Of a stretch of 64,000 bases of DNA, positions 50,391-58,719 are shown piece after piece. This DNA comes from VRUE01 sp963748075 (lineage in GTDB: Bacteria > Actinomycetota > Thermoleophilia > Solirubrobacterales > 70-9). The DNA is taken from the NCBI GenBank assembly GCA_963748075.1, contig CAVVHQ010000024.1, positions 82,408 to 146,407 of the forward strand, given 5' to 3'. The notes under the pieces are model-generated. The model saw only the letters and a list, made by a program, of their open reading frames with translations, was not told the origin of the DNA and did no database searches. Position numbers and translations under genes: made by a program. How positions within the stretch are numbered: position 1 is the first letter of the stretch; each line of letters opens with the position of its first letter.

Positions 50391-51047
50391 ATGCCCAAGC
50401 GAGCACGGACGAAGGTGAGGCGGATGCCGCGGCGCGCCGTCTACGGCCGCGAGACGATCGAGGCGATCCTCGACGAGGCGATCGTCTGCCACGTCGGCAC
50501 GGTCGACGAGGCGGGCTTCCCGGTCGTGATCCCGACCCTCCATGCTCGGATCGGTCGGCACGTCTACCTGCACGGCTCGGCCGCCAGTCGAACCCTGCGC
50601 GAGGCGGAGCGCGCCGAGGTCTGCCTCACCGCGACTCTGCTCGACGGCCTGGTCCTCGCCCGCTCCGCCTTCCATCATTCGGTCAACTACCGCTCGGTCG
50701 TGCTGTTCGGCCAAGCGGAGCGGATCGAGGCGGCGGAGGACAAGCGGCGTGCGCTCGAGACCTTCACCGAAAAGCTCGTGCCGGGGCGCTGGGCGGACGT
50801 GCGGCCGCCCAGCGAGCAGGAGCTTCGCGGCACCTCGGTTCTGCGCCTTCCGCTGGACGAGGCCTCGGCGAAGGTCCGGAGGGGCGGGCCGGTCGACGAG
50901 GAGACCGACTACGAGCTGCCGGTCTGGGCGGGCGTCATCGGCCTGCGCCAGGTGGCGGACGAGCCCCGTCCCGACGAGCGGCTGATGCCGGGCGTCGAGC
51001 GCCCGAAGTACGTGGACGAGCTGGCGCAGGCGGCGGCGGGCGCCTGA
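50391..51047 (+). CDS. Pyridoxamine 5'-phosphate oxidase-family (FMN-binding split barrel) protein
   Basis: 218 residues with the NimA/PNPOx-like pattern: ILDEAIVCHVGTVDEAGFPVVIPTLHAR, YLHGSAASRTLR, VCLTATLLDGLVLARSAFHHSVNYRSVVLFG and GRWADVRPPSEQELRGTSVLRLPL. These FMN- or F420-binding proteins reduce small molecules, and the set includes some nitro-drug reductases. The substrate is unknown. It is regulated presumably by the divergent MocR through the inverted repeat covering its upstream region. ATG start. Confidence 0.88.
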   Translation: MPKRARTKVRRMPRRAVYGRETIEAILDEAIVCHVGTVDEAGFPVVIPTLHARIGRHVYLHGSAASRTLREAERAEVCLTATLLDGLVLARSAFHHSVNYRSVVLFGQAERIEAAEDKRRALETFTEKLVPGRWADVRPPSEQELRGTSVLRLPLDEASAKVRRGGPVDEETDYELPVWAGVIGLRQVADEPRPDERLMPGVERPKYVDELAQAAAGA

Positions 51048-51158
51048 GCCCAACCGACGCCGGCTCCGCTACCGGCGCGCTGTCGTGCGAGGAAGAAATT
51101 GCACCTCCGGCACTCCCGCGTCTTGTTCCCTTACTGCCTCAGCCCGAAGATCCTGGCC

Positions 51159-51428
51159 ATGCCCCAGATCAGCAACTTCTACGGGATCACGATCTGGATG
51201 TATCACGACGAGACCCACCATCGTGGCCGTCCGCACTTTCATGCGCGCTATGGAGATGCTGAGGCATCCTTCGATATCGGGAGCCTCGAGGTGATCGCAG
51301 GCGAGCTCCCGCCGAGGGCGCGACGCTTGGTTGCAGAGTGGGGACGTGCGCATCAGTTCGAGCTGCGGAAGAACTGGGCGCGCGCACGAGAGCACCAGCC
51401 GTTGATTCCGATCGAACCTCTGAAGTGA
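51159..51428 (+). CDS. DUF4160 protein
   Basis: 89 residues: ISNFYGITIWMYHDETHHRGRPHFHARYGDAEASFDI is the DUF4160 hallmark, followed by LPPRARRLVAEWGRAHQFELRKNWARAREHQPL. It pairs with the DUF2442 gene that follows, an arrangement commonly seen in mobile or toxin-antitoxin-like contexts; its function is unproven. ATG 51159 is chosen from the family N-terminus. Confidence 0.88.
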   Translation: MPQISNFYGITIWMYHDETHHRGRPHFHARYGDAEASFDIGSLEVIAGELPPRARRLVAEWGRAHQFELRKNWARAREHQPLIPIEPLK

Positions 51429-51445
51429 TCGTCTACCATCGGATC

Positions 51446-51712
51446 ATGCGCAGCACCCCGCTCCTGATCGAGGCGACGCCGCTTGAGGACCGCGTGGTTC
51501 GCGTGCGTTTCGAGGACGGGCTGGCGGCCGACGTCGATCTGTCCTACCTGCTCGAGTACGGGGGCGTCTTCGAGCCGCTGCGCGATCCCGCCTACTTCCG
51601 AACGCTTCGCGCCGATGACGACGCCGGCACGATCGTCTGGCCGAACGACGCCGACATCGCGCCCGAGACCCTATATGCCCGTGCGCAGGATCGCGCTGCA
51701 TCGCAGGCGTAG
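51446..51712 (+). CDS. DUF2442 protein
   Basis: 88 residues: LEDRVVRVRFEDGLAADVDLSYLLEYGGVFEPLRDPAYFRTLRADDDAGTIVWPNDADIAPETLYARA is the full DUF2442 pattern. It lies 17 bp after DUF4160; GTG 51425 is an alternative, coupled start. Its end overlaps the next gene by 38 bases. The pair may act as a toxin-antitoxin-like module, which is inference from co-occurrence. Confidence 0.88.
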   Translation: MRSTPLLIEATPLEDRVVRVRFEDGLAADVDLSYLLEYGGVFEPLRDPAYFRTLRADDDAGTIVWPNDADIAPETLYARAQDRAASQA

Positions 51713-52088
51713 CCCCAAGGCCGTCCCGTCGGTGCTCGCCGTGCTTGCGGTGGCCGCAATTGCAGCGCTTCCCGCGTCCGCGACCCGGATCGTGAGGATC
51801 GGGTCGAGCGTGACCATCTCCGAACGGGCGCCCGCCTTCCACGGCAGGGTGAAGTCGCCGAACCGCGCCTGCGAGGAATCGCGCAAGGTGAAGCTATACC
51901 GACTGGGGCCCGGCCCCGCCGTGTTTCTCGGCACGACGCGCACCGACCGCCGCGGCAGGTGGATCATCCGCGTCAAGCTGCTGGGCTCCGCCGCCTACTA
52001 CGCGAAGCTGCTGCCGCGCCGCGAGGGGACCGCGGGGACGATCTACGTATGCCGGGGCGATCGCTCCAGGACGGTCGCCGTCGACTGA
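51675..52088 (+). CDS. Small secreted protein of unknown function
   Basis: 137 residues. A basic head and hydrophobic segment (PSVLAVLAVAAIAALPASA) form a likely signal peptide cleaved near residue 36. The mature part contains FHGRVKSPNRACEESRKVKLYRLGPGPAVFLGTTRTDRRGRWII and a final CRGDRSRTVAV. This F-x-G-x-V-x-S-x4-C-x4-V-x-LY pattern recurs in actinobacterial secreted domains with paired cysteines. Family and role are unknown. Confidence 0.65.
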   Translation: MPVRRIALHRRRSPKAVPSVLAVLAVAAIAALPASATRIVRIGSSVTISERAPAFHGRVKSPNRACEESRKVKLYRLGPGPAVFLGTTRTDRRGRWIIRVKLLGSAAYYAKLLPRREGTAGTIYVCRGDRSRTVAVD

Positions 52089-52158
52089 CCCCTCGCCGCT
52101 CCGCGGCGCAGAGACGGTCCTCCCGATGCCCTCCCGGGCCCGGGGATAAGGTCCCGGC

Positions 52159-52971
52159 GTGCACCGCGAGGAACGGGACGGGATCGCCGTGTATCGCTTC
52201 GATTCGCTCCCCAGCCCAGGGGTGGACGCCTTCGTCTCGACGCGGGCCGGCGGGGTCAGCGCGTTCCCGTACGCCTCCCTGAACCTCGGCCTCGGGGTGG
52301 GGGACGAGCCGGCGGCGGTGCTCGAGAACCGGCGCCGGCTGTTCGCGACCCTCGACCTGCCCCTGGAGCGGTCCGTGTGGGGCGAGCAGGTGCACGGTGG
52401 CGCGGTGGCGGTGGTGGCGGCAACCGACGCCGGCCGGGGCTCGCTCGAGCAGGGGTCGCGCATCCCGCGGACCGACGCGCTGGTGACCGACGTCGCCGGG
52501 TTGACCCTCTGCGTGACGCTCGCGGACTGCGCGCCGGTCGTCCTCTACGACCCGCGGCGAGCCGCGGTCGGGCTTGCGCACGCCGGCTGGCGGGGGACCG
52601 TCGCGCGGATCGCCTCGCGGGCCGTGGAGGCGATGCGCAGCGGCTTCGGGAGCGACCCGGCCGACCTCCTGGCGGCGATCGGGCCGTCGATCGGGCCGCA
52701 GGGCTATGAGGTCGGCGAGGAGGTCGTCGATCGCGCCCGGGAGGCGTTCGGCGAGCGGGCGGATCGCGTCCTCGAGCCGCTCGCCGATAACGGGGCGCGC
52801 TTCGACCTCTGGGCGGCCAACGTTCTCGACCTCGAAGAGGCCGGCCTCGAGCCCAGGCGGATCGAGGTGGCGGGCACCTCGACCGCCGAGGCGCTCGACC
52901 GCTTCTACTCGCACCGGGCCGAGGGCCGCACTGGCCGCTTCGTCGCCGTGGCGTCGCTTCCAAAGGGTTAG
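52159..52971 (+). CDS. Laccase-domain purine nucleoside phosphorylase (YfiH/YlmD family)
   Basis: 270 residues: VDAFVSTRAGGVSAFPYASLNLG, WGEQVHGGAV, TDALVTDVAGLTLCVTLADCAPVVLYDP and GLAHAGWRGTVARIASRAVEAM. The Cys and His ligands of the multicopper-like site (ADCAP, HAGWRG, QVHG) are all present. Members phosphorolyse purine nucleosides and deaminate adenosine. GTG start. In many genomes it lies next to cell-division genes; that is not the case here. Confidence 0.92.
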   Translation: MHREERDGIAVYRFDSLPSPGVDAFVSTRAGGVSAFPYASLNLGLGVGDEPAAVLENRRRLFATLDLPLERSVWGEQVHGGAVAVVAATDAGRGSLEQGSRIPRTDALVTDVAGLTLCVTLADCAPVVLYDPRRAAVGLAHAGWRGTVARIASRAVEAMRSGFGSDPADLLAAIGPSIGPQGYEVGEEVVDRAREAFGERADRVLEPLADNGARFDLWAANVLDLEEAGLEPRRIEVAGTSTAEALDRFYSHRAEGRTGRFVAVASLPKG

Positions 52972-52981
52972 CTGTGAAAAA

Positions 52982-52998
52982 GTGATACTGTGAATCAC
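52982..52998. promoter_or_regulatory. Inverted-repeat operator candidate at vapB start
   Basis: GTGAT (52982-52986) and ATCAC (52994-52998) are perfect inverted repeats seven bases apart, overlapping the GTG/ATG start region of the antitoxin gene. Ribbon-helix-helix antitoxins usually bind such sites in their own promoter. The 5-bp half-site is short, so this is tentative. Confidence 0.45.
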
Positions 52999-53238
52999 AT
53001 GAAGAACGTGACCGTCTCGATTCCCGACGACGTCTACCGGCTCGCCAGGGTCCGCGCCGCCGAAGGGGGCAGCTCGGTCAGCGCCCTGGTCGCCGGCTAC
53101 CTGCGCTCGCTCGGCGAGCGAGAGGCCGAGTTCGCGCGCCTCGAGGCGCAGCAGGGCGAGGTCTTCGACGAGGTCGAACGCTTCCGGGCCCGCGACCGGC
53201 TGGGACGCGACGAGCTGCACAGCCGTGTGGTTCGCTGA
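52990..53238 (+). CDS. VapB-type ribbon-helix-helix antitoxin
   Basis: 82 residues: KNVTVSIPDDVYRLARVRAAEGGSSVSALVAGYLRSL is a MetJ/Arc ribbon-helix-helix domain, and the acidic C-terminal tail (FDEVERFRARDRLGRDELHSR) would bind the toxin. It starts at GTG 52990 or ATG 52999. It overlaps the PIN toxin gene by 14 bases, the normal coupling for VapBC modules. Confidence 0.88.
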   Translation: MNHMKNVTVSIPDDVYRLARVRAAEGGSSVSALVAGYLRSLGEREAEFARLEAQQGEVFDEVERFRARDRLGRDELHSRVVR

Positions 53239-53635
53239 CACCGACGTCCTGCTCTACGCGGTCTCGCGCGACCCGCAGGAGCGGCACAAAGCCGAGCGCG
53301 CCCGCGGCATCCTCGCCGAGCGCGACCTGGCGCTCTCGGTCCAGGTCCTACAGGAGTTCTACGTGCAGGCGACCCGCGAGGGACGCCCCGATCCGCTCAG
53401 CCACGAGCAGGCGGCGAAGCTGGTCGACTCCTTCCTGCGCTTCCCGTTGGCCGACATCACGCGGGAAGTGATGCTCGCGGCGATCGCGACCCGGCATCGA
53501 TTCCTCATCTCCTACTGGGACGCCGCGATCCTCGAGGCGGCCCGCTCGCTCGGTTGCGACACTGTCCTCTCCGAGGATTTGAGCGACGGCCAGGACTACG
53601 GCGGCGTGCGGGTCGAGAACCCGTTTCGCGTCTGA
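53225..53635 (+). CDS. VapC-type PIN-domain toxin (ribonuclease)
   Basis: 136 residues: FADTDVLLYAVSRD carries the first catalytic Asp, VQVLQEFYVQATR the Glu, and SYWDAAILEAARSLGCDTVLSEDLSDGQDY the later acidic cluster. PIN toxins cleave tRNA or rRNA when freed from VapB. It follows and overlaps the antitoxin gene and starts with GTG. Confidence 0.92.
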   Translation: MWFADTDVLLYAVSRDPQERHKAERARGILAERDLALSVQVLQEFYVQATREGRPDPLSHEQAAKLVDSFLRFPLADITREVMLAAIATRHRFLISYWDAAILEAARSLGCDTVLSEDLSDGQDYGGVRVENPFRV

Positions 53636-53723
53636 ACGACCTCCGTCTTGTCCGCGCCGATGATCTCTCGGGCTCGCCCCGGTCGTAGTGGTGCAGACTG
53701 AGCCGCGGACAAAGGAGATCACC

Positions 53724-54293
53724 ATGGGAAGGATCGTCGTAACCGAGTTCGTCTCCCTCGACGGGGTGATGGAGGACCCGGGCGGGGCCGAGGACTTCGA
53801 GCACGGGGGCTGGACCTTCGAGATCGATCGCGGTGAGGAGGGGGACCGCTTCAAGCTCGAGGAGACCCTCGAAACGGAGGCGCTGCTGCTGGGGAGGGTC
53901 ACCTTCGAGGGGTTCGCCGCGGCTTGGCCCTCGCGGGAGGGCGAGTTCGCCGACAAGTTCAACCAGATGCCCAAGTACGTCGTCTCCGCGACCCTCGGCG
54001 AGCCGCAGTGGAGCAACTCGACCGTGCTGCGCGGCGACCTGGCCGAGGAGGTGGCGAAGCTGAAGGACGAAGTCGACGGGACGATCCAGGTCGCCGGCAG
54101 CGCCCAGCTCGTGCAGAGCCTCCTCGACCGCGACCTGGTCGACGAGCTGCGGCTGATGGTCTTCCCGGTCGTGCTCGGCTCGGGCAAGCGCCTGTTCGGC
54201 GAGACCGCCGGGAAGAAGCCGCTCCGCCTCACCGGCTCGAAGGTCGTCGGCGACGGCGTCGCGATCCTCACCTACGAGCCCGCGGAGCGCTAG
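53724..54293 (+). CDS. Dihydrofolate reductase/RibD C-terminal domain family protein
   Basis: 189 residues. IVVTEFVSLDGVMEDPGG, ALLLGRVTFEGFAAAWPSR, MPKYVVSATLGEPQWSNSTVL, VAGSAQLVQSLLDRDLVDELRLMVFPVVLGSGKRLFG are the standard elements of the YyaP/RibD-like reductase group. The substrate is unknown; cofactor NADPH is expected. AAAGGAG sits ideally before ATG 53724; an upstream in-frame GTG is less likely. Confidence 0.92.
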   Translation: MGRIVVTEFVSLDGVMEDPGGAEDFEHGGWTFEIDRGEEGDRFKLEETLETEALLLGRVTFEGFAAAWPSREGEFADKFNQMPKYVVSATLGEPQWSNSTVLRGDLAEEVAKLKDEVDGTIQVAGSAQLVQSLLDRDLVDELRLMVFPVVLGSGKRLFGETAGKKPLRLTGSKVVGDGVAILTYEPAER

Positions 54294-54347
54294 GCCGGCG
54301 ATCAGCTCGCACGGATCTGCGGAGACGGCCTGTAGTCTTCGCTTCCG

Positions 54348-55964
54348 GTGGGCAAGCGGGACAGAGACGGATCCCGGCGGAAACGGCGCCGGCAACGTGC
54401 CGCCGCCGCGCTCGCGGCCGCCGCGCTCGCGGCCCTGGGCTTCGCGGCGAGCGCCGCCGCCGCACCGTCCTACCCCGAAGCGGTCGTCCTCGTCTCGGGC
54501 TTCGACACGAAGACGCCGTTCACCACGCCCAACTCGGCCTGCAACGGCAAAGAGGGCGAAGCGTGGGACGCGCCGACCGGCGTCGCCGCCGCGCTGAAGG
54601 CGGCCGGCAAGCAGGTCTTCACCGCCCCGGTCCACCAGTCGGGCGAAATGGGGCTGCCGGCCTGCAACCCGGAAGGGCCGGCCCCGCCGCTCGGCGACTA
54701 CGTCGATTCGAACGGCGAGCTGGACGCCAACGGGAGCGCGTTCGCCGGCTTCCTCGCCTTCCTGCGCGACGAATACGGCGTCCGGCGGGTGCACCTGGTC
54801 GCCCACTCCGACGGCGGCCTCTGGTCGCGCTCGGCGATCAGCCAGGACGCCCCCTACGCCGGGGTCACGATCCTCTCGCTGACCACGCTCGGCACGCCCC
54901 ACACCGGCTCCTTCGTGGCCGATCTGGCGATCGAGACCGAAGGCGGCAAGTGCGATTTCGAAAACAGCAAGCTCCAGTTGCTCTGCCGCATCTTCCGCTT
55001 CTCGGTGGAAGTGATCATCGACGACATCGGCCAGACCGCGACCGAAGAGCTGACCAACGACTACCTGGCGACCTGGAACCCGAGGCAGACGATCGGCTCG
55101 TGCCCGGTGACCGGCATCGCCGGCACCTTCGTCAGCGTGCCGTATCTGCACTTCTCCTACTACGAGCCCGACGACGGCCTGGTCGGCGAAGCGAGCGCGC
55201 TGAACCGCAGCGCCTACGACATCGAACTACACGAAATCCTGCCGGCGCCGATCCCCAACTTCCGCGCCGGCGGCGCCTACCCGGTCGTCCACGGCTCCTC
55301 GATGAGCAAGCTGAGCACGCACACGCTGCTCAACACGCAGGAAATCTCCGACAAGGTGAGCCAGGTCGTCTCCGAAGCGTCCCCTGCGGGCCCGGCCTGC
55401 AACGTCGACGTGTCGGCTTCCGCGTCCGCATCGAGGTCGCCTGCCGCGTCCGCATCGAGGTCGCCTGCCGCGCGGCCGCCGCAGCGCCTGCCGCTGACCC
55501 GGCTGATCGTGCCGAGCCGCCGCGGGCGGCTGCCGGTCCCCCACCGCGAGGACGCTGTGATCGCACACGGCGCCGCCCGCCTCAGCTGCGGCAGCCGCCC
55601 GGTGAAGACCGCGCCGCTGCTCGGCGAGCGCCGCCTCTGGATCGGCCACCCGCTCGGCTGCCATCGCCATCTCCGGGTGCGCGGCCGCGGACCGCGCCGC
55701 GCCGCGTTGCTGATCCGCCGCAAGCCCCACAGCGGCGCGAGCGTGCGGTTGCGCGGCGACCGCATCCACCTGCGGGTGCGGGGGGTGCGCCCGGCCTCGA
55801 TCCGGGTGCTGGCGAGCGGCCGCGGCGGATGGCGCCCGGTGCCGCTCGACCGGCGCGGCTGGGGGAGGCTCTCGCACCGCGACAAACGGACCGCGCTGCG
55901 CGTCCGCGTGGCGCCGCGGTCCGGCGGCCGCGCCTGGACGGCGACCGCCGTCCTGCGGCACTGA
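54348..55964 (+). CDS. Secreted lipase-like alpha/beta hydrolase
   Basis: 538 residues. A basic head and Ala-rich signal peptide (about 16-38) precede an alpha/beta hydrolase domain: AVVLVSGFDTKTPF, the nucleophile elbow VHLVAHSDGGLWSRSA (Ser replaced in the usual GHSMGG by HSDGG, with Ser still central) and LGTPHTGSFVADL. After about residue 355 an ASASRSPA repeat linker leads to a basic, beta-rich C-terminal region of about 150 residues. It probably acts outside the cell on esters. GAA-rich codon use differs from neighbours. GTG start. Confidence 0.82.
   Translation: MGKRDRDGSRRKRRRQRAAAALAAAALAALGFAASAAAAPSYPEAVVLVSGFDTKTPFTTPNSACNGKEGEAWDAPTGVAAALKAAGKQVFTAPVHQSGEMGLPACNPEGPAPPLGDYVDSNGELDANGSAFAGFLAFLRDEYGVRRVHLVAHSDGGLWSRSAISQDAPYAGVTILSLTTLGTPHTGSFVADLAIETEGGKCDFENSKLQLLCRIFRFSVEVIIDDIGQTATEELTNDYLATWNPRQTIGSCPVTGIAGTFVSVPYLHFSYYEPDDGLVGEASALNRSAYDIELHEILPAPIPNFRAGGAYPVVHGSSMSKLSTHTLLNTQEISDKVSQVVSEASPAGPACNVDVSASASASRSPAASASRSPAARPPQRLPLTRLIVPSRRGRLPVPHREDAVIAHGAARLSCGSRPVKTAPLLGERRLWIGHPLGCHRHLRVRGRGPRRAALLIRRKPHSGASVRLRGDRIHLRVRGVRPASIRVLASGRGGWRPVPLDRRGWGRLSHRDKRTALRVRVAPRSGGRAWTATAVLRH
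55422..55469 (+). repeat. 24-bp tandem duplication in the lipase linker
   Basis: Bases 55422-55445 are repeated exactly at 55446-55469, encoding ASASRSPA twice in frame. It joins the hydrolase and C-terminal domains of the lipase-like protein. Exact identity indicates a recent slippage event. Confidence 0.85.
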
Positions 55965-56132
55965 GGGCCCTGCAGGCCCTTTGCCGCCCCGCCAGGCAGC
56001 TCGACCCCGACTGAGGAGGGGTCCACCGTCGCCGAGCACAGCCTCGGGGCTCTCGTCCTCGATCCACAGCTCCGCCTCCGATGTTTGGTCGAGCCGGCGG
56101 TGCATGCCCGGGCACTGGCTAAATTGACGGCA

Positions 56133-57482
56133 ATGGCCAATCGTCTGGCGATGTTCACGGATCGCAGGCAGGCGGGGCGCCGCCTCGCCGAGGCGCTGGA
56201 GCGCTTCCGCGACGAGCAGCCGCTCGTCATCGCCCTGCCGCGCGGCGGGGTGCCGGTTGGCTTCGAGGTCGCGAAGGCGCTCGGGGCTCCGCTCGACATC
56301 CTACTCGTCCGCAAGCTGGGCGCGCCGTTCAGGCCCGAGTACGGGATCGGGGCGATCGCCGAGGGCGGAATTCGCTTCGTCCGCGAGCGGGACGCGGAGC
56401 TGATCGGCGTCGGCGAGCAGGAGCTGGAGGCGCTTGTCGCCGAGGAGTCCGCGGAGCTGAAGCGGCGGCAGCTTCTCTACCGGGGCGCGCGCGAGCCGCT
56501 CCCGGTCGAGGGTCGGACGGCGATCCTGGTCGACGACGGAATCGCCACGGGCGGCACCGCCGTGGCCGCCGGGCAGGCGCTGAGAGCCCGTGGCGCGGCG
56601 CGCGTCGTCCTCGCGGTGCCCGTCGCCCCGCCGGGCACCGAGGAGCGCCTCGCCGCGGACTTCGACGAGGTGGTCTGCCTCGAGCAGCCCGACGGCTTCT
56701 TCGGGATCGGTCAGTTCTACGTCGACTTCGGTCAGCTCGAGGACGCAGAGGTGACCGAGCTGCTGAAGGCGGCCCGCGAGCCACCGGAGCCCGCCCCCGC
56801 CGATCCTCCCGCGGGGGCGGACCCGCCGCCTGCCGAGCGACCGGTCGAGATCGAGCTCGCCGCGTGCCTGCGCCTCGCAGGCGACCTGCGCTTGCCCGAG
56901 CCGGCCGCCGGTCTGGTGATCTTCGCCCACGGCAGCGGCTCCAGCAGGCTGAGCCCACGCAACCGCCAGGTCGCCGAAGCCCTCAACGAGTCCGGATTCG
57001 CGACGCTGCTCTTCGACCTCCTGACCAGCGAGGAGGAACTCGACCGCGCCAACGTGTTCGACATCGGGCTGCTCGCCGAGCGCCTGCTCGCCGTCACCGG
57101 GTGGGTCCAGGCCGAGGTGGATATAGGCGGCCTGCCGATTGGGTACTTCGGTGCCTCGACGGGAGCAGCCGCGGCGCTGCGGGCCGCGGCTCGCCTCGGC
57201 GACGAGGTCCGTGCCGTGGTCTCCCGCGGGGGCCGCCCCGACCTCGCCGCCGAGAGCCTCGAAGCGGTCGCCTCGCCGACCCTGCTGATCGTCGGCGGCG
57301 CCGACTGGCAGGTGCTGGAGCTGAACGAAGGGGCGGCGAAGCTGCTGCGCTGCGAGCACGAGGTCGCGGTCGTTCCCGGCGCCACGCACCTGTTCGAAGA
57401 GCCCGGGGCGCTGGAGCGGGTCGCCGAGCTGGCCGCCGCGTGGTTCTCGCGTCACCTGCGAGCCGCGCCGTCCGGGGGCTGA
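56133..57482 (+). CDS. Phosphoribosyltransferase - alpha/beta hydrolase (dienelactone hydrolase-like) fusion
   Basis: 449 residues. Residues ~1-215 are a type I phosphoribosyltransferase (VIALPRGGVPVGFEVAKAL; PRPP loop TAILVDDGIATGGTAVAAGQALR). After a Pro-rich linker (about 220-245) comes an alpha/beta hydrolase (LVIFAHGSGSSRLSPRNRQVAEAL; FDLLTSEEELDR; GASTGAAAALRAAA with the nucleophile Ser; late His in PGATHLFEEPG). The two domains are often separate neighbours in other bacteria. Function of the fusion is unknown. It converges with the CapA gene and overlaps it by 31 bases. Confidence 0.88.
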   Translation: MANRLAMFTDRRQAGRRLAEALERFRDEQPLVIALPRGGVPVGFEVAKALGAPLDILLVRKLGAPFRPEYGIGAIAEGGIRFVRERDAELIGVGEQELEALVAEESAELKRRQLLYRGAREPLPVEGRTAILVDDGIATGGTAVAAGQALRARGAARVVLAVPVAPPGTEERLAADFDEVVCLEQPDGFFGIGQFYVDFGQLEDAEVTELLKAAREPPEPAPADPPAGADPPPAERPVEIELAACLRLAGDLRLPEPAAGLVIFAHGSGSSRLSPRNRQVAEALNESGFATLLFDLLTSEEELDRANVFDIGLLAERLLAVTGWVQAEVDIGGLPIGYFGASTGAAAALRAAARLGDEVRAVVSRGGRPDLAAESLEAVASPTLLIVGGADWQVLELNEGAAKLLRCEHEVAVVPGATHLFEEPGALERVAELAAAWFSRHLRAAPSGG

Positions 57483-58435
57483 TCGAAGACGAGCCGGCCG
57501 TCGATCAGCTCGACGGCCGTGCCGAGGGCCGCGCAGCGCTCGCGCAGGAGCCGCGCCAGCAGCTCGGCCTCGGCGCCGTCGGCGGGGCGGGTGAAGGCGT
57601 ACTCGAGCCGCACCGGCACGCCCTCGACGCTGCGTGGTCCGTCCGCGTCGAGCTCCACCAGCCACAGCAGCGAGAGGTCGTTGCGCAACCGGGGGTCGAC
57701 CGCGTAGTCGTCGAGGAAGTCCCCGAGGTCGAACAGCGCTCGGCCTCGCACCCCGTGCGGCACATGGGCCGAGTGGCCGCTGATCAGGGTGGCGCCGGCC
57801 GATTCCAGCGCCTCTGCCGCCTCACGGACGTGCGGCACAGGGGCTGGCGTCATGTTCGGCCCCCAGTGGGCCGCGATCAGCACCTGCTCGCCGTCGGCGG
57901 GACGAGCCGCCTCGCGCAGCCAGTCCGGCACGCCGCCGCCGGCGAGGTCGGCGAAGGCGATTCCCGGCCGGTCCCGGCCGGCCGCGTAGGAGGCGGGGTG
58001 ATCGGCGACGGCCACGAGCCTGAGGCGGCGGCCGGCGGCCGAGAGGGTCGTGCCGGCGCGGGCGGCGTCGCGGTCCAGCCCGGCCCCGACCGTGGCGACC
58101 CCGGCCGCGTCGAGGTGCAGGAGCGTGTCGGCGAACGCATCGGGCCCGAAGTCGAGCACGTGGTTGTTGGCGAGCGTCACCGCGCCGACGCCCAGCTCGG
58201 CGAGGCGCTCTGCCGCCAGCGGCGGGGCGCGGAAGAAGAACGGCTTGCCGGGCTCCGCGACCGGCGCGCCGCGCTCCGACACGCAGCACTCCAGGTTGAC
58301 CAGGAAGAGGTCGGCCGATCGTGCCAGCTCGACCAGCGCCGGATCGAGCAGCGGCGCGCCCGGATCCTCCTCGAGCCGCTCGGCGACTCCGCGGCCGAGC
58401 ATCGTGTCGCCCCCCAGGGCAAGCGTCAGCGTCAT
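57452..58435 (-). CDS. CapA-family metallophosphatase-like protein
   Basis: 327 residues: LTLALGGDTMLGRGVAERL, DLFLVNLECCVSERG, VTLANNHVLDFGPDAFADTL, VLIAAHWGPNM and LISGHSAHVPHGVRGRALFDLGDFLDDY. The GD, N(L)E, NNH, H and GHSAH metal ligands are those of PgsA/CapA calcineurin-like enzymes linked to poly-gamma-glutamate capsule. There is no signal peptide or CapB/C neighbour, so a different role, perhaps hydrolytic, is likely. Start ATG. Confidence 0.9.
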   Translation of the reverse strand: MTLTLALGGDTMLGRGVAERLEEDPGAPLLDPALVELARSADLFLVNLECCVSERGAPVAEPGKPFFFRAPPLAAERLAELGVGAVTLANNHVLDFGPDAFADTLLHLDAAGVATVGAGLDRDAARAGTTLSAAGRRLRLVAVADHPASYAAGRDRPGIAFADLAGGGVPDWLREAARPADGEQVLIAAHWGPNMTPAPVPHVREAAEALESAGATLISGHSAHVPHGVRGRALFDLGDFLDDYAVDPRLRNDLSLLWLVELDADGPRSVEGVPVRLEYAFTRPADGAEAELLARLLRERCAALGTAVELIDGRLVFDQPPDGAARR

Positions 58436-58483
58436 CCGCCCAGCCGACGATAGGCGATCGGGCAGGCGTGGGACCGACCGCGG

Positions 58484-58686
58484 TCACGGAAAGCTCTCCG
58501 GCAGGCCGAGGCGCTCGAAGGCGAGGTCCGCGCGGCGGGGGTCGAAGCGCTGCTCAGGCAGCCGCGCCAGGACCTCGCGGTCGGGATCCTCGGTGGTCCG
58601 GGTGAGGAAGGCGTCGACCTCCGCGACCTTGCCGCCGCGCAGGGTGAGGACGTTGAGCGCGAAGCGCTGGTAGTTAGCAACCGGTC
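58484..58686 (-). pseudogene. C-terminal remnant of an ECF sigma factor (SnoaL-tailed)
   Basis: The minus strand reads VANYQRFALNVLTLRGGKVAEVDAFLTR and ends RADLAFERLGLPESFP before a stop at 58484. This resembles the SnoaL-like C-terminal domain of ECF sigma factors of the SigG/SigJ group (ALxVLTLRGGxIxxIxxFLxP...FxxxGLPxxLP). An in-frame stop lies just upstream at about 58690, and no sigma2 or sigma4 region remains. Confidence 0.65.
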
Positions 58687-58719
58687 AGTGCGGGGAACTA
58701 CGGCTAGAGTCGAGACTCA

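Noticed and set aside
52985..53640. VapBC as a marker of a mobile island
   Set aside because: The module is complete but the surrounding genes have ordinary composition, and no integrase or attachment repeats are visible.
55227..56105. Minus-strand open frame opposite the lipase C-terminus and the following gap
   Set aside because: No domain is recognisable and most of it is antisense to a gene with a signal peptide and hydrolase motifs; the part in the gap alone is too short to support.
57452..57482. Convergent overlap of the fusion gene and CapA as a sign of misannotation
   Set aside because: Both reading frames keep family-like sequence to their ends, so a 31-bp convergent overlap is accepted.
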